64,000 nt of DNA from Equus caballus. Taxonomy: Eukaryota > Chordata > Mammalia > Perissodactyla > Equidae. The DNA is taken from assembly GCF_041296265.1 (NCBI RefSeq), contig NC_091710.1:51403622-51467621 (forward strand), given 5' to 3'. Position numbers and translations under genes: made by a program. The number at the start of each line of letters is the position of its first letter. Positions within the stretch are counted from its first letter, which is position 1. The notes below the pieces were generated by a model that was not told where the DNA came from, made no database searches, and saw only the letters and a program-made list of their open reading frames with translations. Shown piece after piece: positions 46,565 to 58,153 of the stretch.

Positions 46565-47520
46565 AAAGTGCACTAAAATATCATTCAGCCTTAGAAAGAA
46601 GGAAAATTCTGAGACACACTACAACATGGATGAACCTTGAAGCATGATGCTAAGTGAAATAAGCCAGGCACAAAAGGACAAATACTGTGTGATTCCACTC
46701 ACAGGAAGTACTTAGAGTAACCAAATTCACGGAGACAGAAAGTAAAATGGAGGTTTCCAGGGGCTGGGGGAGGGGGGAATGGGGAGTTATTGCTCAGTGG
46801 TGTTGATGCAAATAATCCATAATCAATATATAAATCAAAATGGTGTGAGGTTATTATAAGCCAGTCTTAGGACCACATAGCACAGTAGAACACCTTCAGC
46901 GAGGAAGGAAGCTCTCCAAAGAAGCAAGATGTACAGTGTGACTACATACCATCCTGGAACAAGGAACATACATCAGACATCACAAGAATATCTCTTTTTA
47001 CAACAGTCACAACATGTTTTGCTAGCACAGCAGGTCAGCAGTCACAAGATGAGCATACTAGGTTGGTGGTCAGCAGGTCAATCATCCCAAGATGTGCATA
47101 GTTGTTCAGTTCGACCCCTAGTTTCTGGGAAGAAATACTGATCTTTAAAGAAATGCTGATATGAAGGAGGCATACATCCCTATCTTTAAAGGCATCATTC
47201 TTTGCTTTGGGACATTGTGAATGTTTAAAGCAGATATACAAGGCATGCCCAACAGGCCATGTTAGACATTTCTGAGAAACAAGGTCAGTCCAAATCAGTT
47301 TTAAACTAAATGGCTTCCTCATATACCTCAATATTTTAACTTTTCTTATTGATTCTCATTTCATTTAGTATTCAACAATGGGGACAGAGTTTCCCTCTGA
47401 AAAGAGTTCTGGTGATGGGTGGTGGCGATGGTAGCATACCACTGTGGGTGTACTTAAGGCCACTGCACTGCACACTTAAAAATGGTTAAATTGGTGAACT
47501 TTATATTATTTCTCTCTCAA
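46565..47520 (+). mobile_element. LINE-1 3' end split by an LTR
   Basis: The left part (46565-46800) carries GCTAAGTGAAATAAGCCAGGC and GTTTCCAGGGGCTGGGGGAG; the right part (47378-47520) carries AAGAGTTCTGGTGATGGGTGG and CACTGCACTGCACACTTAAAA. The two are consecutive in L1 and flank the 577-bp element listed next. Confidence 0.85.
46801..47377. mobile_element. Probable solo LTR inserted in an L1
   Basis: A 577-bp fossil segment bounded by TGTTG and CAACA, the inverted ends usual for LTRs, lying in the middle of an L1 3' end. The flanks GTGG and ATGG could be a slightly worn 4-bp target duplication, pointing to an ERV1-type element; family and strand are uncertain. No internal retroviral region. 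It is younger than the L1 it interrupts. Confidence 0.5.
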
Positions 47521-47544
47521 CACAACTTTCAAAAATAAATAATC

Positions 47545-47895
47545 TTTCCAATAGTATTCTACTATAGATGGAATACAGACATATTGTAAATGCATTGTAA
47601 AAATGAAGTTGATCCAATGATGTTGAAGGATGTCCAAATGAAAAGTGGAAATAAAGCAAGTTGCAGAGCCATATCCCAATACGTTTCCTTTTTAAAATGT
47701 ATGTATGTATAGAGACACGTGGGTAGATACCTCTATATGTGTAGAGGAAAATGTCACAGACGGAGAGAAGCCAATTGTTAGTAGCTCCTACCTCTGTGGG
47801 AAGCAGAATTCAAGGCAACTTTTATTTTCTGTTGATGTATATCAGTATTGTTTTAGCTTTTTACAGCACATGTACTATTTTTGTAAATAAAGCTA
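47545..47895 (+). mobile_element. Probable LINE-1 ORF2/3' end fragment (plus)
   Basis: GAAGTTGATCCAATGATGTTG, GGAAATAAAGCAAGTTGCAGAG and the later TTTTGTAAATAAAGC run resemble the end of old L1s. It is weakly conserved. Confidence 0.5.
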
Positions 47896-50290
47896 ACAAC
47901 AGGGGAGACTTCTAGGATGAGTCCTCAGTCAGCTCAGTCAGCTTCTGCTTGTGCGCATGGTCTCCCTGGGGTCTGACGTCACTCGGCACGGCACCCACCG
48001 CGCTACGCTGAGGCCCTGACATTGATTCTGGATCCGACACTCATGAACTGTTTACTATTCTCTTCCAATTTAAGTGTACCTTCTAGGAAAATGGGGACAA
48101 TAATGACTTCATAATACGGAAAAGAATAGAAACAAGAGCTATAAGCCCTGGCACGGATTGAACCCTCCCTGTCTGTCCTTTATTTTCTCAGCATCAACAT
48201 ATTAAATCAGCACAACCCTCTGGCGTTGTGACTGCTATTTTTCCTGTGTAACAGAAGGCCAGCTCAGTGCCATGTCCAAGTTCACCCTGCCTCTCTGTGG
48301 AGGCACAGAATGGAAATCCAGTCTGTCTAACTCAGGGGCTGATTCAACCCCCTCTGTGGCCTCTGGTGGTTCTGCGGACGGGATGCGTGCATATGTGTGA
48401 AAGTCTCCAAGTCGTACCTGTCTGGAAGGTGTTCTGTGGGGCTATGCCCATCATTTCCCTTCATCCTGACACTGAGGAGCCAGCTTCAATAGATAGAACT
48501 GAGACTGACTCTCCAAGAGAGCCCAAGTTGGGCCTGAAACCAGCTCAGCCTCACCATGAAAGGAGTGTGTCTCATTTGATCTTTAGCAGGTGGGGCCCTG
48601 AGGTAGGTGCTACCCAGCCCCACCCTCTCCCAGTCTTCCCTCACCTCTGCACCTGGGTCTCATGCTCCCAAGGTGTGATCAACACCTGACACAAGCAACT
48701 CCTGCCTCCTGGCAGTGGCAGGCAATGCAGCATGTGAGACATGTCCTGGAAACCAGCTGGCCAAGGATGTGACCTTGGCTGACCATAATCAAGGTCGGGT
48801 GCGAGTGTGAGAAGAAGGAAAAGCTTTGGAAATTGTGCCCACTGTTTCTGGGACATGTACAACCTCAAAACAAAACATAACATCCAGTCACTGAATCACC
48901 AAATGCAACAAAAATGTACAGAATGGGATTTATTCGCTGCTGCTCCCTCCAAGCTGCCTTCCCCTTCCCAGAGGTAAAGCCTGTGAACACTTGCTGCTTT
49001 TCTTTTTAGACTCTCAGCTTTTTTCTCTGCATTTACATGTGAACGTGCACACGCACGTAGATTTTCTTTTCCCTTTTTCCCCACATAAATGTGCTTAAAT
49101 CTTAAGTTCCCCCCTGAGGAGGAACTGACACAAATGCTTTTCCAACATAAAATGCGTTAATGATTACCAATCTCTAGAAAGCAGGGAGGAATGCAGAGGT
49201 TGCCTCCCAGAGGTGGCCCGAAGCTGTAAACGTGAGGCCTTTAGTCTGTTTTCAAACACAGTAGAACAGAATGGGAATTGCTATTAACATAATAGGTGGG
49301 CTGGAATGTTCTAGAGAGGGGACATCATACAGGTGCCAGGAGGGAGCAAGTGAGGGGGACAGGGGGTTGGGGTGTAGCCCTGAATGGAGTCCCCGGAGGT
49401 CTGGTGTCCTGGAGGAGGTGAAAGGTTAACCAAAAGTGAGGACAACACTTCCATCAGTCGGCTATGGCTGCTGTAACAAAATGCCACAAACTGGGTGCCT
49501 AAATGACAGAAGTTTATTTCTCACAGTTCCCATAGGACCACCACTTCTATGGGATTAGGCCCCACCCTAACGAAGTCATTTACCATCAATTACCTCCTTG
49601 AAGGCCCCACCTCCAAAGACAGTTACACTAGGGGTTGGGGCTTGAACACGTGAATTTTGGGATGCCCCAACTGAGTCCATAGACACACTGTTCTGTTCAT
49701 TCATTTTTTCAAAACAGTGACTAGTTATCTATGTGGGACACCAGGCCCTCCTGGGAGGGGAGTTAGTGGGGCTGCCACCCACTCTGCCCCTCCCTCAGAT
49801 ATCACTGAGGGTGGGGAGGGAATGGCAAGCATGTAGAGGACACAACAGTAGCTGTGCCAAGGAAGCAGGGAGAGAGAGAGCAGCTCAGAGGTACCCAGCC
49901 ATTTTTAGGACAAGGGGCAGAGGTCAGAGAGGGCTTCTCAGAGGAGGTGGTATGGGACATGAGCAGAGCTTACTGACAGGACCTGGAAGCCCCTGAAGAG
50001 CAGGGCACATCCTTCACTCCTGCCAGGCTCAGCACGTAGGCATTACATCACGTAACTGTTCTCATTCACCGCCACACGCTCTGCCAGTCTCTGTAAATAC
50101 CACAAATGCCAGCTTCCTTGACCCCAAGGAGTGCTGTCTGAATCTCCCTATCCGCAAATGAGGAAACTAAAGCCAAGAGAGATTGTCATGACCAGCAGGT
50201 GCCGGCCCCTCAGCTCTGAACAGAGACCAAGTGGGAGACACACCAGAAGGACTGGGTCCCATGAAGAAAGGCAGCCTTGAACTTGGCCTG
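47896..50290. other. Intergenic spacer, no gene
   Basis: Possible MIR minus traces at about 48190-48320 and 50030-50190, and an MLT1-like LTR at 49455-49690. A 140-codon frame at 48267-48689 has no family features. Confidence 0.4.
49455..49690 (-). mobile_element. MLT1/MST-type LTR fragment (ERVL-MaLR), minus
   Basis: LTR fossil recognised from GCTGCTGTAACAAAATGCCAC, GTTTATTTCTCACAGTTCC, AAGGCCCCACCTCCAAAGAC and GTGAATTTTGGG. Partial, old. Confidence 0.75.
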
Positions 50291-52553
50291 GAGTTTCCTG
50301 GTGGCGATGTGGACAAAAAACAGGAAGTTAAAGGCTCACGAGCAAACATAGACATCTGTGTCACATGAACCCTTTGTCTCTCTCCAGGTCCAGCCTCCTG
50401 CACACCGATATCCAACCCACACACACCCCAGCACATCCCCAAAAACAAAGACCAGGGACCAGGTTTTCTCCTCATTCTGCCATCTGTGACCTCTCATCCC
50501 CTTCAAAGAGATGAAAAGCTCAGATTTCTTAATGCTCCTTAGTATCACATGCTGCGGCCGGCCTCTGCGGGGTCCACTCTCCAGTCTCCAGTGCCCTCTC
50601 CCCTGACCCAAGGATCTTGGTGGCAGTGCCTTCTCATCCAGTCCACTGGGGACCCTCCCACTGGAGCTTCTACCACAGGCGGACATGCTGATGCAGAAGC
50701 GCAGGCCCCACCCCCAACACCACCATCACCAAACCGAAGGACTGGATGAAAAGACCTAAAGCGGATGTTCCCACATGGATAAGACTGGAGGCAGGGAAAT
50801 CAAACCAGGGGCCAGAAATGAAGGAGAAACTCAGAGCCAGAGTGGAAAACGAAAGTGGACTCTGCAGGAGGCTGACATATAACAGATGCATATTACAACC
50901 GAGGGATTCCAAGGCAGGAATTTCTGTGCCCACTCTGGCATGGCTGAAGTCCAAAAGATCTGGCCCACCGAGCCCACCTCGAAAATAGCGGCAGGCCTCA
51001 ACCCATCCTAGGTCTCAGGCCTCACCTGGGGCCTCGACACTACCCAGTATGTGTTCAATAAGCCCACCATCCCTCCCCGACACTTCCCAGAGGAATCCTG
51101 ACACTGCTCCAGTGTCCTCAGGCCCCTCCAGCCCACTCCCTTCTCTGTTCCAGTTAGCAAAGGGCCTCCCCTCATCCTGGACAAGGACATCTGGACAATC
51201 CAGAGAGGACCATTCAGCTGTGTGCCTCAGCTACATCCTCTCCCCTCCTGGCATCAGAGATGTCCCTCCTCCTGTACAGACACAGTGGCTCCACCTGAGC
51301 CCTGATCACCCTCAGCTCTCCCATCTCAGGGTCTTGTTCTACTCCCAACCTCTCTATGCAGGAGCTTCCCCCTCTCCCTGTTCCTGGCCTTTCCTTCATC
51401 ACTCTCAGTCTTGTCCTATCTTAACAGGAAATCAAATCCTCCCTCCACCCTATGTGTGTAAGCGCTATTGCTCAGTCTCTGGCCTAACTCACATTGCCAA
51501 CAATGGGATCCAGTGCCCCACACTCACTATCGTCATGTCCTCATCAACTGTTTCTTCTTCAACCCACAGAAGTCCAGGTCCTGCTCTCCCAATTTCACCA
51601 GACGGAAATCAGAGTGGGCATTTTAGGACGCTTTCTTTGCAGATGAAGTTGTCTGCATCAGAGAGTGACTGCTCCTCTCTCCTCTAAATGGTTCCCTGCC
51701 CTGACTTGAACTCCCCTTCTCATGGTTTTATTCCCTCTTCCCTCCAATGCCAGTGTTCTCTGGAATTTTTTGAAAACCTTCTTTCCATAGGGATTTCATT
51801 CACTACCATGGCTTCCAGCAATCTGTAGAGGCTGACAAGTTCTGAAGCCACGTTTCCATTCCAGATCTGTCCACTGAGATCCAAGCCCATCACAGCCCTC
51901 CAGCAGGACATCTGCTCTTGCAGATCCTACAGGCATCTTAGAGCAGCTGGTGCTCATGTCTCCCCAGGCCCCTGTACCATTTCCCTGCATTCACCTGCCT
52001 TCTCAAAGCCAACACCCGCCTCTCTGCCACAAGACAACACAACTCACCTCTCTTCGTGAACGCTGGGGCCATTATCCCTTTGCTAGGATCAATCTGGGGC
52101 CTGTCTTTGGCACTGTTCCCAAGATGCCCCATGAACTCAGCTCCAGTGTCACCTGTTACCTTAATATCACACACTTTGTCGGCCGTCCTCCCTCCCTTAC
52201 TTGGTTTTTCCCCTCTCTCACTGTCTATTCTTTATGCCTCCCAGTTACCTTGTTCATTCAAATTTTTGGCCCACACTCTGCTTCTAGGGAAACCCACAGT
52301 GAGACATTCCTAACCTTCAAATGTGTTTGCAACTCGTCATCATCTCCCCAGCTCAGTCCCTCCTCCTACTCACCCTGTCTCAGTACGTGACATCCCCTTT
52401 TCTCTAATCCCAGCCTCAAATCTATTTCCTCTGTCTACTCCTGTGTCCCCTTGACTTCAGCTTCTTAATATCCCTGGAATCCATGTCTCCTTTCATCTCC
52501 TTTCACTACCTGAGTTAAGACCCTAATCATCCACCAGCCTCTTCCCTTGTCTT
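50291..52553 (+). repeat. 2.26-kb duplication, copy 1
   Basis: Co-linear with 54372-56639 at nearly the same length (2263 versus 2268 bp). Shared words include GCAAACATAGACATCTGTGTC, CTCCTGGCATCAGAGATGTCC, GGGGCCATTATC and CTTCCCTTGTCTT at the right end. Parts, for example 51850-51960, resemble antisense L2, so the block is itself repeat-derived. A 212-codon frame (51049-51687) is broken in copy 2 and is not called a gene. Confidence 0.85.
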
Positions 52554-52725
52554 TGCAAATCCAATCTTGCCTCTCTCCATCCATCTTCCACACAGCCCTC
52601 TGACTAGTTCTAAAATGACACTGGTTCACTTATTGCCTCTGATTCAAGTCTCTCAAAGCCTTCATATTATCTAAGGAGGAAACCTAAGCTGTTCAAGAGA
52701 ACACTTAAAACCATAAATACACCTG
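52554..52725 (-). mobile_element. L2-like fragment (minus)
   Basis: TCTCTCCATCCATCTTCCACAC and CTCAAAGCCTTCATATTATC read as antisense L2. It continues beyond the right edge of duplication copy 1. Confidence 0.45.
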
Positions 52726-53116
52726 GCCGTTGTTAGTGCCATCGAGTGGATTTTACTCCGAGCGACCCTGAGGACAGCACAGGGGTCTTTTTGCGCCATC
52801 CTCTCCCCTCCCAGTGCTATATCAGACAAGACTCCACTGCTATTCACAGGGTTTTCATGGCCAATTTTTTCAGAAGTGGGTGGCCAGGTCTTCTTCCTAG
52901 TCTGTCCGAGTCTGGAAGCTCTGCTGCAACCTGTCTACCATGCGGCACTCAGCTAGTATTTGAAATGCCAGTGGCATAGCTTTCAGCATCACAGCAACAT
53001 GCAACCACCACAGTATGACAACCCACAGAGGGGTGGTATGGTTCCCTGAGCAGGAAAGGGACATGGGCCGCAGCGGGGAGAACACTGGCTCTTACCCACT
53101 AGACCACCAGGGCAGG
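52726..53116 (-). mobile_element. tRNA-Glu-headed SINE with RTE-type tail (minus)
   Basis: In reverse, 53116-53040 reads CCTGGTGGTCTAGTGGGTAAG...CAGGGAACC, the skeleton of tRNA-Glu with A and B boxes. The other end in reverse reads GGGTCGCTCGGAG then CCACTCGATGGCAC, the tail shared by RTE LINEs and their SINEs. An old, diverged copy. Confidence 0.6.
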
Positions 53117-53190
53117 ACTAAAATCCCACTCTGCTGTGTACAGAGTCACGGGAGTTGGAATCTACTCTACAGGCATGAACAACAACTAAA
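53117..53190 (+). mobile_element. Second copy of the SINE tail, inverted
   Basis: CAGAGTCACGGGAGTTGGAATC then TACTCTACAGGCATGAACAAC resembles the same RTE-type tail in the plus direction. It sits directly against the tRNA head of the minus element. Confidence 0.45.
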
Positions 53191-53507
53191 TACACCTACA
53201 CATCTCAGACATTGGCCTAGGCCCATGCCACATCTGACACATGTCAGGCATGGTCATTACATGCCCCCATCAGAGCACCTGTCAAATGTCATGGTAACTG
53301 TCTGTCTGCTGATCTGTCTCTCCAACTAGACCTCTGAGAGAGGCCACCATAAACCTTATAACTCACTTCACCTCAAGTCCCTAGAAGATCCCGTGGCACA
53401 TCACGGGAACCAAATAAGTATACCTGACTCAGTGAATGAAAGAATGCATGAACGTCAACGTCATCAACTCTTGCATTTGCTTTGATCCACCCAACGTCTT
53501 ACCCCTG

Positions 53508-53636
53508 TTTCTCTATCTCTGTCTCTCTCAGTCTCTGTTTGTCTCTCTCTGTCTCACCCTCTGGCTCTACTCTGTCTCTGTCTCACACGGTCTGTGTGCG
53601 TGTGTCTCTCTCTGTCTCTCTCTCTGGCAGCAGTGC
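53508..53636 (+). repeat. (TCTG/TC)n-rich simple repeat
   Basis: Imperfect CTCTGTCTCT run. It explains the Ser/Leu/Val-rich open frames here. Confidence 0.85.
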
Positions 53637-54214
53637 AGTGATAGCATCAGGAAGGAGCATATTCTGGTGCAGAAGGCTCTCTGCTAGGGGTGGTCCTGGC
53701 AGGAGTGAAGTCCAGTTCCTGCAGTCTCACAGACAGTGGCCCCAGCACAGAGCTCCTCAGCAGAGCAGGTCTGGGGCGTATGTTGGACATTGTTCCTGGA
53801 AGCTGAGATGCAAGTGTGTTCTCCAGGCCCCCCAGTGAGTCGGAGAGCTACCTAATATCCTCCAAAAAAACTCTTCCCTTGCTCTATCAGACAGAGCTGC
53901 TTCTGTTGCTTACAAATAAAAACTCTGAGACATTCAGAAAGCTGCAGACAGAATTACAGTGAAAATTAATGATCAATAAAATGCTGTCTAAAATCTTTAG
54001 AACTGGAGAAAACTTGAGAGATCCCTAAATATTAGCTCACGCAACACCCCAGCTGGACAAGCGGAAGAACGAGATTCCAACCCTTGCAGCTCAGCCAGAC
54101 TCAGCCCGTCTGCCCCATCTAGATGCCAGGTCTCCTGACTCCGAGGGGCAACACCAGGACCTCACTCTCTGCAAAATCACAGTGGAAAACTTCCCGGGAA
54201 CACATGGCTAGTTG
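53637..54214. other. Intergenic spacer, no gene
   Basis: No family recognised. Confidence 0.4.
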
Positions 54215-54371
54215 GAAAAAAGGAAGGCAGGATACGAAAAGATGCTCCACATCATATGTCATCAGGGAAATGCCAATTCAAACAGCCATGAGATAGCACT
54301 ACATGCCTGTTAAAATGGCCAAATACAGAACACTGACAACACCAAGTGCTGGTGAAAATGTGGAACAAGAG
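54215..54371 (+). mobile_element. LINE-1, left part, split by duplication copy 2
   Basis: GAAAAGATGCTCCACATCATATG, CATGAGATAGCACTACATGCC and ACTGACAACACCAAGTGCTGG are L1 landmarks just upstream of the part found at 56643. Confidence 0.85.
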
Positions 54372-56639
54372 GAGTTTCCTGACAGCAATGGGAGAAGGGC
54401 AACTGCCAGAGGCTCACGGGCAAACATAGACATCTGTGTCACATGGACCCTTTGCCTCTCTCCAGGTCCAGGCTCCTGCACACCCATGTCCAACCCACAC
54501 CCACCCCAGCACATCCCCCAAAACTAAGCCCAAGGACCAGGTTTTCTCCTCATTCTGTCCTCTGTGACCTCTTGTCCGCATCAAAGAGATGGAAATCTCA
54601 GTTTTCTTAAAGCTTCATTGCAGCTCCTGCTGGGGCCAGGCTCTGCGGGGGCTGTTCTCCAGTTTCCAATGCCCTGTCCCCTGACCCAAGGCTCTTGGCA
54701 GCAATGCCTTCTCATCACATTCACTTGGGACCTGCTTCTGGGGCTTGAGGCCACGGGCGGACGTGCTGACACAGAGATGCAGCCCCCGCCCCCAACACCA
54801 CCATCATCACACAGAAGGACTAGGGGAAAAGACATAAAGCAGATGTTCATATAAGGCACAGAGCGAAAAGAGGGAAATTCAGTCCTCGGGGACAGAGACG
54901 AAGGAGAAACTGAGAGCCAGAGAGGAAAAGGAAAGTGGGTTCTACAGGAGGCCGAAGGATAACAGACGCACCTTACACCACAGGAGCGAAGGCTAGAATT
55001 GCAGAGCCTACTCAGGCAGAGCTGATGTCCAAAATATCTGGCTGCAGCCATATGGAACCAAGCACACCTGGAAAATGGTACCAGCTCACGACCCATCTCA
55101 GGTCTCAGGCCTCAGTCGGAGCCTCAACACTGCCCGGCACAGGTTCAACGTGCTCCCTCAGCCCTCTCCCACAATTCCCTAAGGAAATCTGACTCTGCTC
55201 CACTGTCCTCAGGTCCTTCCAGTGACCCCACTTCTCTGTCACAATTAGGAAAAGGCTTCCTCTCATCCCGAACAAGGACATCTGGACAAACCAGAGAGGA
55301 CAATTCAGCATTGTATCCCTCAGCCACATCTCCCCTCCTGGCATCAGAGATGTCCCTCCTCCTGAGCAGAGACAGTCCTTCCATCTGAGCTCTGATCACC
55401 ATCAGCTCTCCCATCTCAGAGACCTTCTTCCATTCTGGACCCCTTTATTCAGGAGCTTCGCCCTCACCCTGTTCCTGGCTCTCTCCCTTCATCCCCCTCA
55501 ATCCTGCCCCATCTTAACACAAAGTCAAACCTTTCCATACACCCTATGTGTGTAGGCGCTATTCCTCAGTCTCTGGCCTAATCTCTTTGCCAACAATGGG
55601 ACCCAGTGCCCCACACTCACTATCATCATGTCCTCATCACCTATTTCCTCTCAACTCATGGAAGGGTGGGTCCTGCTCTCCCCACATCACCATACGGAAA
55701 TCCCCATGGACACTTTGGAATTCTTTCTTTGCAGATGAACTTGTCTACATTTGGAAGTGATTGCTCCTCTCTCCTCTAAAACTATCCCCTCCCTGACTTG
55801 AACTCCTTATCTCCTGGTTTTCTTCTCTTCTCCCTCGAATGCCAGTGTCCTCTGGAATTTTTTAGAAACCTTCTATCTCTAGGAATTTCATTCCCCACCG
55901 TGGCTTCCAGCAATCCATAAAGGCTGATAAGTTCTGAAGCCATCTGTCCACTCCAGATCTGTCCACTGAGATCCAAGCCGATCACAGCCCTCCAGTGGGA
56001 GATCTCCTCGTGCAGATCCCGCAGGCATCTTAGAGCAGCTGGTGCTCATGTCACCCCAGACCCCTGTACCATTTCCCTGCATTCACCTGTTTTCCAAAAG
56101 CCAACACCTGCCTTTCTGCCACAGGCGACACCACCCACTTCTCTTTGTGAACGTTGGGGCCATTATCTCCTTGCCTGGATCATTCTGGGGCCTGTCTTTG
56201 GCACTGTTCCCAAGATGCCCCATGGAATTCAACTCATATAGTTACCTGTGGCCTTAATATCACCCATTTTATCAGCTGTCCTCCCTCCCCAACACCAGTT
56301 CTCCCCTCACTTACTGCCTATTCTTTACACCTCCCACTTACCATGTTCACTCAAATTCTTGGCTTGCATCACACTTTGCTTCTTGGGAAACCCGCAAACC
56401 CTCAAACGTGTATGCGACTCATTGTCATTTCCCCAAACCAGTTCCTCCTCATACTCACATTCTCTCCATATATGACGTCCCCTTTTCTCTAGTCCAAGCC
56501 TGAAATAGCTCATTCTATCTACTTCTGTGTCCCCTTGACTTCAGCTTCTTAACATCCCTGGAACCCATGTCTTCTTTCAATTCCCCTTCACTACCTGAGT
56601 TGAGACCCTAATGACTCCATCACCCTCTTCCCTTGTCTT
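54372..56639 (+). repeat. 2.26-kb duplication, copy 2 (inside an L1)
   Basis: Co-linear with 50291-52553. Its two edges coincide with the break between L1 parts 54215-54371 and 56643-57390, so it arrived after the L1. Confidence 0.85.
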
Positions 56640-56642
56640 CAC

Positions 56643-57390
56643 TGAGACAAACATACTCTTACCATAGGATTCAGTAATCACAATTCTTGGTATTTACCCA
56701 AAATAGTTGAAAATTTGTGTCCTCACAAAAGCCTGACACATATGTTTATGGCAGCTTTATCATAATTGACAAAGCTTGGAAGCAACCAAGACGCCCTTCA
56801 GTAGGTGAATGGAGAAATAAACTGCGGTCCGTCCAGACAATGGAATATTATTCAGGGCTAAAAAGAAATGAGTTATCAAGCCATGAAGAGATACAGAGGA
56901 AACTTAAATGCATATTACTAAGTGAAAGAAGCCAATCCAAAAAGGTTGTATACTGTATGATTTGAACTCTATAACATACTGGAAAAGCCAAAAACATAGA
57001 GACAGTAAAAAGATCAGTGGTTGCCAAGGGTGGGGGAGGAAAGAGTGAATAGGTGGAGCACAGAGGATTTTTACTTCCTTGGCAATGACAATACTCTGTA
57101 TGATACCATAATGGTGGATACATGTCATTACACATTTGTCGAAACCCATAGAATGTACAACACCAAGAGTGAGCCCTAACGTAAACTCTGGACTCTGGGT
57201 GATGTTGGTGTATTAGTGGAGGTCCATGAATTGTAACAAATGCACCAGCTGGTGGGGATGTTGATAGTGAGGGAGGCTGCGCATGTGTGGAGGCAGAGGG
57301 TAAACGGGAAATCTCTCTACCTTGCTCTCCATTTTGCTGTACATATAATTCTATTCTAAAAAAAGTCTCAATAAAAAAATTTTTAAGTAA
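56643..57390 (+). mobile_element. LINE-1 3' end, right part
   Basis: ACAAACATACTCTTACCATAG, GACAATGGAATATTATTCAGG, AGTAAAAAGATCAGTGGTTGCC and AGAATGTACAACACCAAGAG run in L1 order to a tail near 57380. Confidence 0.9.
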
Positions 57391-57969
57391 TAGAAGAGGC
57401 CCGTAGATTTAAAAAGACTTGGAGACATATTAATTATTTAAAAAAAACAAAACAAGAAGTGTGATGTTGGTCAATCAAGGAGAAAGTTCAGCTCAGAAGC
57501 AAAGGATTGAGAAAGTAGCCTTGGCCTTGTGAAAACTCCATCCTTGGAGGTTAAATGAAATACAACGGGCTTGGCTTTTGAAAGGGAAGAAGGTGAAGTT
57601 TGAGCCACCTTGTAGAGAACACAGTTCAGCTAAAGCGACTGACTCTGCTGGGGGCTGGACAGCCACCTGGCTCAGAACTTCCTGAGGCCACTTCCCCACC
57701 TGCTCCCTGAGCCATCCCAACAGAAGGGGTCTGCCTTAGCCACCTCATCCAGGAGCTCCATCAGAACTGCCCAGCCTAGAAAACAAAACAACGCTGGCAG
57801 GAGGCACCCACTCCAGGTTTCCAGGACGAGAGCTAAATCCAGCTGCAGCCAGACAGAGACAAGTGTGTGCACATGACTCGCAGACAACCCAGGGCAAATG
57901 ACACGAGGGGTTATTTATTAAAATTTCACTCCCTGGATTGCGACACTGCCCTTCAGATCCATCTATGAG
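57391..57969. other. DEFB1 distal 5' flank
   Basis: No exon recognised; open frames on the minus strand are unsupported. Confidence 0.45.
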
Positions 57970-57979
57970 ATTGTGCAAT
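57970..57979 (+). promoter_or_regulatory. C/EBP (NF-IL6)-like site of DEFB1
   Basis: ATTGTGCAAT, one base from the ideal C/EBP palindrome, 20 bp before the TATA box. NF-IL6 sites are known in human DEFB1 promoters; use here is inferred. Confidence 0.45.
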
Positions 57980-57989
57980 CCTCTAGCCC

Positions 57990-57997
57990 TATAAATA
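57990..57997 (+). promoter_or_regulatory. DEFB1: TATA box of DEFB1
   Basis: TATAAATA, 103 bp before the ATG, leaving a 5'UTR of about 70 bp in exon 1. Confidence 0.75.
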
Positions 57998-58092
57998 CAG
58001 GGACACTTCAGCCTCTGGAAGCCTCTGTCAGCTGAGCCTCCTAGGAGCCTCTCCTCCTTCTCCTGCCATCCCGGACCAGCCTGCCAGCGACC

Positions 58093-58153
58093 ATGAGGGC
58101 ACCCTACTTTCTGCTGCTGACCCTCTGCCTCTTCTGCTGCCAGATGTCCTCAG
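58093..58153 (+). CDS. DEFB1: Beta-defensin 1, exon 1 (signal peptide; gene continues off the window)
   Basis: The ATG has A at -3. Exon 1 encodes MRAPYFLLLTLCLF and ends ...QMSSG, 20 codons plus one base, then a GTGAGC donor at 58154. Human DEFB1 exon 1 has the same length, phase and pattern (MRTSYLLLFTLCLL...EMASG). It is a secreted epithelial antimicrobial peptide; the six-cysteine mature part is on exon 2, which I could not find in the remaining 5.8 kb (the human intron is about 7 kb). Position to the right of and co-directional with alpha-defensins matches human synteny. The extra CC pair (FCC) in the leader is unusual. Identity is an inference from leader plus synteny. Confidence 0.75.

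Noticed and set aside
51049-51687. 212-codon open frame, the longest in the window
   Set aside because: Pyrimidine-rich, low-complexity Ser/Pro/Leu composition, no domain, and the homologous DNA in duplication copy 2 does not keep the frame.
53036-53120. Possible tRNA-Glu gene on the minus strand
   Set aside because: The stems are degraded and the sequence continues into a SINE body with an RTE-type tail, so it is a SINE head rather than a functional tRNA.
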